A DNA stretch of 64,000 bases from NCBI GenBank assembly GCA_033558025.1, contig JAUCEF010000006.1:3906001-3970000 (forward strand), given 5' to 3'. Positions 31,366 to 42,880 of this stretch are shown here, one piece after another. The DNA is from Phytophthora sp. 'mugwort' (Eukaryota; Oomycota; Peronosporomycetes; Peronosporales; Peronosporaceae). The translations under genes and the position numbers were made by a program. The notes below the pieces were generated by a model. The model was not told where the DNA came from. It did not search any database and saw only the letters and a list, made by a program, of their open reading frames with translations. Numbering within the stretch: the first letter of the stretch is position 1; each line of letters starts with the position of its first letter.

Positions 31366-32270
31366 CCAGCAATGGAGAATCCGATGAATCCAAACACGTC
31401 CCAGTGTTCGAACGCCGGTCATTCGTGGATGATATCTGCTTCGGTGGAAAGACGTTTGACGAATGGTTAGCCATGTTAGCAATTATTGACCCGATTCGCC
31501 GTGTGCAGAATCAGCATCAGTTTCACCATGATCAGCTTCGTGCAGCAGACAGTTGATTGCCTCTCTCTATCTTGCCGAGTGGTATATTCGCCAATCCGAA
31601 GAAATTTGCCGAAATAGCTGAGCTACCGTCCCCGAAATCAAAGAAGGGAATGCAAGCTATCCTGGGCGCACTGAATTACTATAGTCGGTAAATTCAGAAC
31701 CGACTATAGTCTGGCGGTAAACGGAGCTGTCCTCTACCAGCTTAAGGACACCGATTTCACTTTGGGAAACGATCTGACTTCAGCTAAGTCAGCTTTTGCA
31801 GCATTGAAAGAAAAGTTGTACGAGCTCCAATACTCCGACACTTTGACCCAACAAAAGATGTCTACATTATGCTTTTCGCCAATCATTGGGCATTGCGTTC
31901 CACCCTAATGCAGCTTCATGATGATAAGTTGCACCCAGTTCGGTTCTGTGGCCGAGTCCTCAAGGACAATGAAGTCAACTATCATCCAGCTGAGAAGGAG
32001 CTATTAGCTTTACCCCATTTGTTGAAATGCTGCTATATACCGCTAGCCAGCAAGACACTCAATGTGTTTACTCGCTTTTCTACTTTGGAGTTGGTTTACC
32101 AGTCCAAATCACTCTACGGTTGGGCTACGAGCTTCGCAGTGTTACTGTCGCCCTTTCACCTTAAGGTGAAGCGATTACGGGAGCGGGATGTCGACTTCAC
32201 TCAGCTGTTACAGGCGACTATCACTCCCCACATCGGGCTCGACGAGTCCCTCACCCACATTGCCCCTCCA
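31366..32270 (+). pseudogene. Gypsy-2 reverse transcriptase (C-terminal) and RNase H
   Basis: VFERRSFVDDICFGGKTFDE contains the catalytic FVDD. The thumb is readable in other frames (ELPSPKSKKGMQAILGALNY), where a 12-bp inverted duplication breaks it. RNase H: LYQLKDTDF, SAKSAFAALKEKL, MLFANHWALRSTLMQLHDDK, VRFCGRVLKDNEVNYHPAEK and LNVFTRFSTLELVYQSKS. Confidence 0.75.
31678..31710. repeat. Inverted duplication, 12-bp arms
   Basis: actatagtcggt (31678-31689), a 9-base spacer, then accgactatagt (31699-31710). The left arm is normal coding sequence for YYSR; the right arm replaces the codons that should follow. Confidence 0.9.
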
Positions 32271-32271
32271 T

Positions 32272-32378
32272 CGAAGAACTCGGCGGTAGTACGATTGAAC
32301 CCAGCACTATTCTATGCTCACTCTGCTCACTCGCATAGAATAGTGCTGGGTCCAATCGTACTACCGCCGAGTTCTTCG
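32272..32378. repeat. Long palindrome, 45-bp arms
   Basis: 32272-32316 and 32334-32378 are reverse complements over 45 bp with one mismatch, around a 17-bp spacer. The left arm is coding sequence for the linker before the second RNase H (KNSAVVRLNPALFY). The right arm is its inverted copy and is read through in frame. Confidence 0.95.
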
Positions 32379-32800
32379 GAAGGTTGTATACTGTCCTTCG
32401 ACGGGTCCGCTAAAATTGAAAAGAACGGCGGGTATGGAAGCTGCTCTTGGATGCTCTGGCGCTTACCGGCATGGGACATAAAGATCGCTGCGAGTGCGTA
32501 CCTCTCGTCCACCACGGTTAACATAGCTGAAAACACTGGCATGAATAACGGTGTAGCCGCGGCTTTAGACCGTGGAGTAACCGATCTAATAATCGTCGGA
32601 GACTCGCCGTTTGCAATCCATCAATCCATGAGGGTGATCGCGTGTAAGAAGGAGACTTGCAAATCGAGTTGGCGCACCGCGAGAAGACGACCAAGACGTT
32701 AAAGTCATTCGTTATTTGCATGTAGTACATTGCTACAACGAAGCAGCTGAATTCCTCGCAACAGAAAATCTGGGAACAAAGCTGGTCGTGCGATACTAAG
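32379..32800 (+). pseudogene. Gypsy-2 second (archaeal-type) RNase H
   Basis: GCILSFDGSAKIEKNGGYGS (first Asp), ASAYLSSTTVNIAENTGMNN (Glu) and VTDLIIVGDSPFAIHQSM (Asp) match the order of the archaeal-type RNase H in oomycete Gypsy elements. After about 32700 the frame is lost; HYNEAAEFLATENL-like sequence near 32735 is the expected C-terminal end. Confidence 0.7.
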
Positions 32801-32999
32801 CGGTGGACGAAAAAATGAGTTTAAGATGCTGTACCGGATTTCTGTAGAGTTATATACGAAGAGCCAAGAGGCAAACAACGTGGAGAGTAGTCGGATAGGA
32901 ATAATGACCAGACGACAAACCCGTTGAGTCCACTTCGATGTTGAAACCATATTGAACCCGGCGGAAGAACCAGCAAGGTCGGCTAGACGAATACAGAAG

Positions 33000-34300
33000 T
33001 CAGCTGGAGACGACATGACCATCCTGCCAGACCTGGAAGGGGTCGGAACTGAGTTTGAGTCACCACAAGCAATCTCATTTAGGAGCCGAGCAGAAGGATC
33101 AACTCAAATACAAGTTGAAGAGAATTGCGAGCCTAATTCAACCGATATTGATCCAGTGGTAGTGCAAGTGGAGTGGCGACAAACCATATCAAGAGCTCAA
33201 GAAGAAGAATTGAAGTGGACCGACTTGAAAGCATCACTTCGAGGAGAGCTCGATGGGCTCACCCACCGTCGTACTCAGCGAGAAAGCAACACTAGCTGAC
33301 AATTTCGTACTCAGTGAAGATGGTCTGCTGTACTACCAAGGTCAGAGACGGCGAGTAGTTGAGTCCGACGATGGAGACCTCATGCTGAGACTGGTGATAC
33401 CAACAACGATGATTGACGAAGTACTCCATAACTGCCACAACTCGATAGAAGGAGGTCACCAGGGAATTGTACGGACCTTTCCTCGGGTGAAAGCCGAGTT
33501 CTATTGGGTGGGATTATATGCTGATGTACTCAAACACGTCCAGGCATGTAAAGATTGCTGCACGAGTAAAAGCAAGCCGAACTAAAGGGTTATTCACCTG
33601 GCAATGTTGTATCCAAACATCCATTTCAACTGGTATCAATGGATTTCGTAATTCCGTTACCGAAGCCTCATCGGGGCAACACAGCGCTATTGTTTTTCCA
33701 AGATCATTTCACGGGGTTTGTAATAGCAAAAGGCATGAGTGACACTGGAGCATTGAAAGTGGTGAAACTCTTCGAAGAATGTGTATTCCGGAGGTTCGGT
33801 GCTCCGTCGTTAATTCGTCACGGTAGAGATCCCGGCTTCATGAGCGAAGTTTTCCAAACGTTCAGTGAGTTTATGCAGTCGCGGTCTAGAGCAACGCTGA
33901 GATACCGGCCTCAAGCTAACGGCCAACAAGAACGCTCAGTCAAGACGATGATCCATACTACCCATGTATATATAGAAGACCCACCGCAAGCCGACCCGGA
34001 CGACATAGCCGAAAAAAGGGTTCATGCCATAAACAACTTACGCGATACAACTCGACGTGAAACACATTTCTACTTGGTGCATGAATGGGACGACCAGTCC
34101 ACGTTCAACGCAATGACAGCATCTATCAAAATTGACGCAGCCCACTCAGCTGATGCGGTTCAGTGGCGTAGAGAGACCAACTGTCAACGGGAATTCGCGT
34201 TACGACCCGCTAAGGAATACCAGATAGCGGAGAAGGCTCATCGAGCCGAATGAATATAATGCACATCATGGTAAAAGAGAAGGCGAAACCATCCCGAACT
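33000..34300 (+). pseudogene. Gypsy-2 integrase
   Basis: Zinc-binding HNCHNSIEGGHQGIVRTFPR and CKDCC (33427-33565), then the catalytic core MDFVIPLPKPHRGNTALLFF (from 33639), HFTGFVIAKGMSDTGAL, SLIRHGRDPGFMSEVFQTFS and RPQANGQQERSVKTMIHTT. The core is open for about 200 codons without interruption (33639-34253), the best preserved piece of the element. It would insert cDNA into chromatin. Confidence 0.75.
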
Positions 34301-34734
34301 CAGCTAGCTCATCCAGGTCGAGAGAAAACGTGTTAGCCGAGTGGAGAACCAGAAGCCCTTGTTCAACGGAGGAGAACAAGTTTAGTTGTTCATGGATGGG
34401 TCAAAGCAGGTTTGATGACGAAGCCGACCCATAGGTGATATAGACCGTTCCGAGTGAAGAAGAAGGTTAAAGAGTTTGCATACAAACTGGAGCTTCCCGA
34501 CAAGAGTGGGTAGGTTTTATCAGTTCGCCCATGTATCTCGGCTGAAGGAGGTAACCGACACGGGGCAAAGACCAACGGCTCAGCTGGTGGACGAACTCAG
34601 CGAAGACCAACGTTTTGATTTCGATGAAGAACTCCTTCCAGAAGATAGCTGAGAAGTAGATGATAGTGCCGACAAATACGAGGTAAAAGACATTCTTAAT
34701 GATGATATGCCGTTATCAACTACCACCAACAGCG

Positions 34735-34830
34735 CTTAGCGGTTGTTCAAGGTCGAATGGGTCGGCTATGACGAACCGACCTGAGAAACGACTCACGAAT
34801 GTGTCATGCGGAAGTTTAGTGCTTGCTTAC
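34735..34830 (+). pseudogene. Gypsy-2 chromodomain
   Basis: LFKVEWVGYDEPT then a TGA (34782-34784) and ETTHECVMRKF. The pattern is the chromodomain core (K-x-E-W-x-G-Y ... T-W-E), with the conserved Trp codon TGG changed to TGA. Chromodomains at the end of integrase steer insertion to modified histones. Confidence 0.65.
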
Positions 34831-34850
34831 TTACGGAAAACAAACGAATG

Positions 34851-35045
34851 AAACGTCTGCAGATGGTGCAAGTGGCAGACGACAACTAGCGCTACGGTGC
34901 CAAATATTGACCACCACCAGGTGACCGGAATTCAGGTGTGGTGGAATGGAAGAAAAAACTACTGAAACCATTGTATGATTGTATATGAATGAAAGGAAGG
35001 TGGGGGGACTGAGACGTTATAACTACTACTCGAAAACCAATTCAG
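34851..35045. other. Junction of Gypsy-2 and Gypsy-3
   Basis: No gene. Plus-strand pol tail and minus-strand gag meet here, so two elements in opposite orientation were joined, with neither LTR kept at the junction. Confidence 0.4.
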
Positions 35046-38000
35046 CTAAGGCGCCTGGAAAGAACCATTTGGATTAAGTGACGCTATAAGTACTAAGGCG
35101 AACACATACAATGTCTCGAAGATGGCCAGACCTTCTCGATTGGCAGGGGTCGGCGCAGTAGGAGACAGAATGGGTGGAGTCGGTTCGTTTGGATCGATAT
35201 CCTTCTCGACGTGAAATTGGATGTACACGGAATCGAACTCGGCAGGGGAAAATACCGGAAACTCAGGATGTAGCGGTTGGAAACACTGGTCGCAAGGGTG
35301 CGATGACGGCAAGCGCAACCACCATGCGCGAGAAGGCTCCTCGCGGTCAGCCTCAGCAACCCTTGGTCTCCAGTCCGCGCTTGCTGAAAACCATGCCATA
35401 TTAGTCGCCGGAGCAAATGGGACAAATGGATCGAAAAATAATTCGGAATCCAGAGTCGGTACGGGTCCAGCTGAGTTGTGCGCAGTAACAGCACTGTGCA
35501 GAGCTTGATATAATTCCTTGAGAAGAGTGCGAAGGCTGTCCGCACGATAATTTCGTTCCTTGCTATACTTGAACCAGAGCTGGAGAATGAGCTCAAGCTC
35601 GCTGAGTGGGACACCAGGATGTATATCTGGGTGTAAACCCAAAACAACACTCGAATCCACTATCCAGTGCAGATGCTCCCAGAGAGTGATGAAATACCGG
35701 ATCCAGTCAATCCCTTTCCCCCGTAATTTGCGCCAACATAATGATCTCCACCGGTGAAGCTGGCTGATATCCGAATCCCCGTACTCGAGTCATCACCGAT
35801 GGAGACATGAAGAAAGGCTCAGCTGGGAGCTTCGACATCAAGCGGCAATAGGGATGCTGAGGAGATAGTTGTCAGCAAAAGCTGCAACCCCTTGCAAGAA
35901 CGAAGGAGTCGGACAGACACAACTCTTCCCGTCAATAATCATCTTGATGGCCACCCGACACAACGAGACGATTTTCTCCCAACAACGAGCAGAGCCGGGG
36001 TGGAAGAACGGAGGATTCAACCATGTCTTCACCTCCTCGGTCACCGTTTATCACGGGCTACCGCTTGAACAGCTCGCGTCCTCAGCTGAGTAATCCGTAA
36101 CGCCAAAGATCCAGCAGGTAAAGAAGCACTCTCGACTTGGCTAGATTGATCTGGGACGACTGAGATCGAACTTGGCGATGCTTTCTTCCGGGCTTTTCCT
36201 TTGGGTGTCGATGGTTTGGCGGAAGTCAACTCAGCGGATGCTGTGGTCAAGAAAGCCGAGGTTATAGAAGTCATTTTTTCGCTTACGATTTAATGATGCC
36301 GGACTCTTGGAAACTGACTTCGTAGACGCGGAATTATTGGCCACCAAAGGAGAAAGAACTGAGTTCGTAGAAACGTGAGCCATCAGAGCTGACTTCTTCG
36401 ATGTATACCCTCGAGAAGCTGACTTTGGAGAGATCTACAGATGCTGCAGTCTGGAAAACCGTAGGAGAGGATGGGATCGGAACATCGTCGCCAGCGGAAT
36501 CGCGTCGAAGTCACGTTGGAGTTGGTCGCGGAGGTGACTGACGGAGACGTTTACCCGCTCCCTATGCTCGTGGAGATGAACTGGACGAAGAACCCAAAGT
36601 CAGCTAAGGAAGATCCGACGGCTGGGTCGATACTGGCTGGATAGCTGGAGGGTTCTTCTCTTCCTTGCTTGAGTCAGCATCGTCACTGTTATCGTCGTCG
36701 GAACCAAATATCTGGCCGAAGAGGTTCTTAGGGGACCGCGGAGGCCAGCAAATCTATTCCTGCTCGGCTTCAGGAGAGCTGACATCAAGAGGAAGAGATG
36801 CTGATTCACCAGATACAGTCACATCTTGGCGATCAGGAATTCCAGCTGACTTGACCTTCACAGGACTCACAGCCACGATATCAGACGTCTCGAAGTCCTC
36901 AAGTTGGACTTGGCTAATAACTCTGGCAGTGACCGATTCAGCTCGAGACGAACAGTACATAGGGGAGTGAGACAGTGGCATTCGGATTCATCGGTGTGGA
37001 GACAGCTTTACTCGATTTCTTCCTGGAGTGAATACCCTTGGTCTTCCCGGAAGGCGTAGTCTAAATGACACCAGCCGAGTAAAATGGAGTCGGAGATCGG
37101 GACTCAGCTACCGAAGCGACAAGTCGAGCCGATGTTGCCGGAGACTCATAAGAACTCGGCGGTGGAACAGGTTCCGCTGAGCTCAGCAAAGTCAGCGCAA
37201 CAGCCGCGGATGCCTTGCTCGATAATACAGTCGAACCCGACGGATAACCGGAGGTTGTCGGCGGAAGCGTGATCGATCCAGGTCGGAAGGGAGAGTCACC
37301 GGAATGAGGTGATCCCGACGATAGCGACTTTCTAGAACTCGATGCGGTTGATCCGTAGGTGTGGAGTCGGCTTTCAGAGCCGTTAACTTGATACGGAGAG
37401 GAGGAGGCAGATCCGGAACAGCTTGAGCTGCGGAACTCGGCTGCCCAACAGAACCACTTGACCGAGCAGGAAATTGCAAGGTAATCTCACGAGGCTCATC
37501 TGACTGCACCGGTGCAATTTCAGGCCAGCGGGATTCGCGAAGTCGGCACGAATGGGCATTCAAGCTGAGATCTCGGGGAGTCAGACCCGGAGCATCATGG
37601 CCAGCAGCTGCAGCCATCGCCACCTCTGGATCTGCCGCAGAAATGGGACCTTGATGGCGGAGGAGGTTCTTGAGTAATTGCACGCTTCTGATCCTCAATT
37701 GTGTTACACAACAGGCGAATAATCAGCTTATCGTTGCCAGTGCTTACCAAACTGACCGCCTCTTGAAGACGACGAAAATACAAATCCGACAAAGCCATCA
37801 AGGCATTGTAAGACAGTACGTTCCGTCAGCTGCACCGTTAGGAGTTGGCAATTCCTGTTCCGATCCTCAATCAATCGATAGAGCCCGTCCACATGTTCTT
37901 GGAGGACGTCAATATAGCAATTCTCTAACCGAGGCGACTCCCTCTTCTCCATTTCTAGCCGATAGATGGTGGAGCGGTAGGATGCCAGCAGAGTGGGGTA

Positions 38001-39000
38001 TTGATGCTGGATGATTGCTTCCCTTTTCCCGCTCACGAATCGCCGCAGCTAATTCGGCTTATAGTCGAGATGTCGACGCCAAAGCTGACTCCAATCTCCG
38101 GCTTAAGGCACCATTTTCGCGGTGCAGTCGAGTCACATCATGCCGGAGCTGAGCTAATTCTTTGGAAGAACGCATGAGAGAAGAACCACTTGGAGCAATG
38201 ACAACATCTCGGTTGGAGAACGAGCGGTCAAAAGATTTCTTCGGTGATACCTGTCCTCAGGAAGCGGAGGTCGAAGAAGAGTCAGCCGAGTCCGCTCAAG
38301 TTCTTCGGACGAACGAATACGTTCCCGGTCTTATATTAGCATCCACAGCTAGCTAGATCAGTTGGAGGCGGCACTTCGTCGTCAGCTGAGTTATCGAGCC
38401 CAGCCGAAGGACACCCCGCCGATTCCAGTGTGCAAGCTAAAGCCTCCTGGTCATGTGATTGAGGCTCGAGCTGAGGCAGCGAAGAATCAGGTGACGGAAG
38501 TGGAGGAATCCCAGTCTCCATTAATCCGTCCGGGCGAAAATCCTGGCAGCGGAGTAGCACCAGAAGAAATCGGCGGAGGTGATGGAAGCGGCGAATAAAT
38601 GCCGCTGTCCGCAGGAGACATACCAGGGGAATGCTGGGATTCTTGCGTTTCACCATCCTGAGAGTCCAAACTCGGCGGAATTGGCTTGAACGCTGGGTCT
38701 TCATCCAAGAGTCGGCGAGGAGGAGGAGACTCGGCGAGAGGAAAAGCTGAGTCGTCGCCATCTCGAACCCGAAGGATTGACTTGGGCGTTAAGGCGTGAG
38801 GAACCGGTCGCGAGCGAGGATCCGACATATAGTATCTCAGCGACGTAGAGTCCGGTGATACTGTCTCGAAGAAGTCGTCGAAATCCTCTGCCTTCTCAAG
38901 AAGGCGAGCCCAGGGAATCGAGGACCGGCTGCGACAGTGATGGACGACGCCATCTGAGTTGAACTGCCGGGAAGGAAGCTCAGAGATGAGTGAGCAGGTT
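35046..39000 (-). pseudogene. Gypsy-3 gag-like region
   Basis: Broken minus-strand frames read as one low-complexity polyprotein: PRSRPVPHALTPKSILRVRD, LPSPPPISSGATPLPGFSPG, a helical stretch (QYPTLLASYRSTIYRLEMEK, DVLQEHVDGLYRLIEDRNRN), Lys/Ser-rich segments (KGKARKKASPS), and at 35660-35046 LSELELILQLWFKYSKERNY. No zinc knuckle is visible. Position after an LTR and composition suggest gag; the family is not recognised by motif. Confidence 0.5.
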
Positions 39001-39451
39001 GATCCTGTAAGCAGAAGGGATAGATAAGTATCTACGAACTGAACTCGGTGGGCCCAACGATCTAGGAGTTACGCTTACCGGAGGAGTCGTGCGAGCGTTC
39101 TAGGAAGAAGTCGGCTGAGAGGCGTGCCCACCAGTGGCAATCTCTGCTGTCTCAGAGAATCCACCAGATCTCTGGAGCAGCGGTCAGAGTCGTTCCAGAA
39201 TGACGATCGGTGCGGTGGTCGCCTTGAGATGTTGGTGAGCAAAGCGATAGCGGCTCAGCAGGAGGTCGAGTCGAGTAAGTAAACCAGCAGACGCTTACTA
39301 GTTCGTAGAGAAGGCGTCAGGTCAGCGACGCGGTGCGTGTCGTCGGAACAGTTGAAGGCCAAGCGTCGGGAAGTCGAGAGTGAATGTGGTAGTCTTGACA
39401 GGTGACGACACACCAGTTAGGCCAAGCCACTTGCAAGCTCAGCTCGTAGCA

Positions 39452-40247
39452 TGGCGGTGTAGTGAACGCCAGATAACGTGGATCACACATCGCACTTAAG
39501 TAAACAACCACGGTACTACTCGCTGATAACGAACTCAGCTAACGATCCGGCCACTCGACTGGATGACTCGACTGGATGTGGAGTTTGGGTGGTTACATTG
39601 AAATCTTTGCGAAGGGTCGGTTGAGAGTTAACCACATTTCGTTTCATTTGATATTTGTATAGGAACATAGTTAACAATAGGAAGAGCCCCCTGGATGCTC
39701 CCGGGACATAAAATAATAACAGAGTAACTCTTTCTAAGTCCAAGACAAGTGTACACTGTCCGGTAAGTCCCTACATGGGCTGGATTATGGTTACCGTTGA
39801 CACCCGAGAGGCATAGGTTGTAGGGTGTTGACTGGTAGCGCCAATAGAACTAGGTCGGCCAGGGGAAGGGCGTGGCTCGCCAAGCGCGAAGGAACAAGTC
39901 CTGCCGAACTCGGCGGGCCGGTACGTCGCACAGCCCGGGTACCGTAACACTTCTAGCCGAGAAGCCTTTGCTCTCGGCGACCCGTCAAAGCGCTAACGCG
40001 CCGTCGCCCGCTCTTTAGCGGAGGACACGGGATACCTGAGCCAGAGGCAGTCAGCTCAGCTGACCTCTGTGAATTGACTAGCTTGGGGCACTTGGTCTCG
40101 GCGGAAGCGAGATACCGCTGTCCCGGAAGGGCCGAACCGCTAGGGGTAACCCAGCGCAGGCCAACAAGGGCCGACTAGCTCGGCTATTGTTGTGACTTTT
40201 GCCTAAGTAACCACATCTGACGATTTTGTGTATGCTGGAATACCACA
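39452..40247 (-). mobile_element. Gypsy-3 LTR (family X)
   Basis: A 796-bp LTR, TGTGGTATTCC at the 5' end on the minus strand, by eye about 97% like the solo LTR at 5280-6074. The hairpin cluster is conserved. The 3' end is set by alignment to the solo copy; no clear TGG primer site follows it. Confidence 0.75.
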
Positions 40248-40719
40248 GAACTGACCAGGTGATAAACACTGGTTAGAATGGTTATTAGAGTTCAATGTCG
40301 GCACGAGAGGTCGAGATAAGTAACACAATAAACTTCACTTTCTTATTATAAAAGAATACTAGCAACGATCACAGTTTCTTAGATGTTCTAAGTGGAAGGT
40401 TACCTTGCCACATCGGTTTTAATGACGCGCTCGATACCAGGATATACGATCTTCCGCGTTTCAGCGTAAGGGAAGTACGCATCGGTACCCGTGCTGTGGT
40501 TGTGGGTTGAGTATGATTTGTCGTCCAGGCCAATGCTGTGGTTGTGGGTTGAGTTGTGCTTTGTTGTCCAAACAATATTCAAGTTTGGTATGTGTGGAGA
40601 AGCGTCCAATAAGAATCTCAAACCCCGCGGCAACGTGCCGATCTGCGAGATAGGTGGAAGAAATCAACCAGAGGATAACCGACAGCGGGCGGAAAGCGAG
40701 TTTGACGGCGACCCAGATC
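40248..40719. other. Flank of Gypsy-3 with a short tandem repeat
   Basis: No gene. A 42-bp tandem duplication is visible: tgctgtggttgtgggttgag occurs at 40492 and 40534, with a diverged 20-bp continuation after each. Open frames through it are repeats of the same few residues and are not called. Confidence 0.5.
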
Positions 40720-41760
40720 GTGACCGATCTACTCTTTATATGACCGCAGTCACTCCCGATCGACCCTCGTCACGGCCGATCTTAGACCAGATCCGGGTAA
40801 GGGATCAAGATCAAGACCGATCGGCGACATGCGGATCGGACCGTGTTTAGTCCCGATCGGCTCATATCGGATCGGCGTCAGACATCAAGGTTGGAGTCAA
40901 GGGGCATGGATCTAGACCGATCGGTGACATGCTGATCGCGGCCGGCCTCAATCGACTCTGATCAATATTCAGCGGACCGTAATCGATCAAGATCAGCCCT
41001 CTATCGGATCGGTGTGCCCTTTCTAGCAGATTGGCATACAGGTTCGGACATACGGGATCTGCCGGATTGGGCGAATCGATAGTGGGATCGACAGATCGGG
41101 CCGATCTGGCATTCGGGATCTAGGGTATTCGGGATCTGGAAGTTCGGGCTGGTCCGGCGCCCGCAGATCGGGCTACCCCCCATCGTCCGGATCGGCAGAT
41201 CGGATCGATCTTGCGGTCGAGATCGAGCAGATCGGGTTGATCAGTTTTCATCGATCGGCATACAGGTTCCTACATCCTCGATCTGTCAGATCGATATACA
41301 CGTTCGGACATACGCGATCTGGCAGATCGGGCCGATCCGGCGACGAGGTTCGAAGATCAGGCTGATCCGACTTCCGCAGATCGGCCTACTTTCCGTCGTC
41401 TGAGATCGGCCATAGCGGATCGCCCTTGTGGTCAAGATTGATCAGATCGACAGCTGAGTTGGCAGATAGGGCTCATCCGGCGTTCAAGCTTCGGAAGATC
41501 GGGCTGATCCGGCGCCCACAGATCGGTCTGCACCCCGCCGTCCGAGATCGGGCAGATCGGAACGATCCTGCGGACAAGATCGAGCAGATCGGGTTGATCG
41601 GTTTTCATCGATCGGCATACAGGTTCCGCCATCCTCGATCTGTCAGATCGATATACATGTTCGGACATACACGATCTGGCAGATCGGGCTGATCGATGTT
41701 GGCAGATCGACATACGCGTTCGGACATCCGCGATCTGACAGATCGGGATTCGATCAGCAA
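40720..41760. repeat. GATC-rich repeat region with about 357-bp higher-order period
   Basis: In 41101-41760 I count 43 GATC sites in 660 bp, about 16 times the 2.6 expected from equal base use. Most lie in CAGATCGGG-like words. A unit of at least 110 bp starting gatcgagcagatcgggttga occurs at 41221 and again at 41578 (357 bp apart), with similarity extending upstream to about 41140 and 41500. A weaker third copy of ggcatacaggttcggacata is at about 41033. No protein is expected. Confidence 0.75.
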
Positions 41761-42439
41761 TCATCCTCGGGGACGTGCAGGCGTGAAGACGGTATGTGTT
41801 GAGTGGTTGAAAAAGGGCAAGATTCAGGAGATTCAGGTGGTACGAGATAGGGTTCAGGATGGGGAAATAGGACCAGAAAAGGATAAACAACAATCAGACT
41901 CGAATTTACATTGGACTACTTAGGCGTTTTTAAATGCCGCTGGAAGGGATCTATATTGGCGCTCCTAAGTATCAACTAGTCCAAGGTAGCAGATCAAGCG
42001 TCGCGGTGAGAGGGTCGGATCGGATATTGGCCGACCCTCCCCACGCTAGCGAGCTTCTGCTCAAGCGCATACCTCGAACGATCGCCATTTTCAGTGCCCT
42101 TGGTCGACGATCGCTTCGACTCTCAACTCGCAAGATCCCGCTAAAAGAAGCGGCAAGCAACTCAAGGAACACGCCACACGGCAACCTCGGCCTCGGATCA
42201 AGTTCAGGCCCTCGTTCGAAGGTCGACTAGCTCAGATCGGAACCAATAACGACAGCAGAGCGAAGACTTCCGCGCTGCTCCACGTCCCCACGTCCCGCCA
42301 GGATGTTCAAGACTTTACATCGCTGCGTCCTTCGGAGTTCCAAGAGAGCAGATCCAGTCCACCGACGGATACAGAAGGTGAGACCAAGTTCAGCTGATCA
42401 CGGATCACGGAGAACACCCCCTCCGTTAGTCGGTGTCTG
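41761..42439. other. Possible Gypsy leader and gag start
   Basis: Still GATC-rich. A plus-strand stretch near 42300-42390 (QDVQDFTSLRPSEFQESRSS) looks coding and could be the beginning of a gag belonging to a Gypsy-1-like family, which shares the GATC bias. No boundary is visible. Confidence 0.3.
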
Positions 42440-42880
42440 GGCGCAGTTAGTAGGCGGATCGGGTCTTAAGCATATCTTGACCGATCCCTCTATCACACAT
42501 GCATCCTATCCCTCGGATTGTGTGAGTCGTGCTCTCGCCCTTTCCACGCGGTTTGAATTGTCCCCCCATTTGTATAGACGTACGTCTATGAACGTCTTCG
42601 AATAGGACACAAGCGACTCGCCGTACAGATCGTGTCTCTCCCGGAGTGAGTGGCACGTTTTGTGACTCTCGCTATTTTCGTGACAAACGTTTTTGCTTAC
42701 TAGCCAAAAACGAATCTAAGCACAACCGGCACAAATTATCGTCATACGTGGCAAACCCAGCCTCCCGTCCTTCCCATGACGCAAACTCGCCCTCAAAGCG
42801 AGGTTATGTCTCTGCAATCGTCGATCCAGTTGCGGTTGGATCGCGTCTTCGCGGGTCCCACCACATGGGCATTCATGCAA
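42440..42880 (-). pseudogene. FAR1/ZSWIM3-like N-terminal domain relic
   Basis: Minus-strand frames give ETYPRFEGEFASWEG, then after a frameshift SESHKTCHS and ESLVSYSKTFI, then GGQFKPRGKGESTTHTIRGI. This order (an FxSWE start, a strand ending in a hydrophobic run, then GG-K-RGKG-R) resembles the zinc-binding N-terminal domain of FAR1/ZSWIM3-type proteins, which are abundant in oomycetes and related to Mutator-type transposases. Two or more frameshifts are needed. The assignment rests on pattern memory. Confidence 0.35.

Larger units (their letters stand above)
31366..34850 (+). mobile_element. Gypsy-2: chromodomain-bearing Ty3/Gypsy pol relic with two RNase H domains
   Basis: Plus-strand pol starting in the RT palm just before FVDD (31422-31433). 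RNase H, archaeal-type RNase H, integrase and a chromodomain follow. The 5' half is missing at the Copia-3 boundary. Related to Gypsy-1 in domain order but clearly a different family. No LTR of its own found. Confidence 0.75.
35046..40247 (-). mobile_element. Gypsy-3: LTR X plus long gag region, pol missing
   Basis: Minus-oriented: LTR X at 40247-39452, then about 4.4 kb of broken proline- and serine-rich reading frames, ending near 35046 against the tail of Gypsy-2. The solo LTR at 5280-6074 is the same family. Pol is absent, so the element is cut roughly in half. Confidence 0.65.

Noticed and set aside
40492..40574. Possible CRISPR-like repeat
   Set aside because: Only two copies of a 42-bp tandem unit, in a eukaryotic transposon flank; no array.
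41432..41893. 153-codon minus-strand open frame in the GATC-rich repeat
   Set aside because: Its sequence is a repetition of words from the repeat (RSD, PICQ, DQPD); it follows from the repeat and is not a gene.
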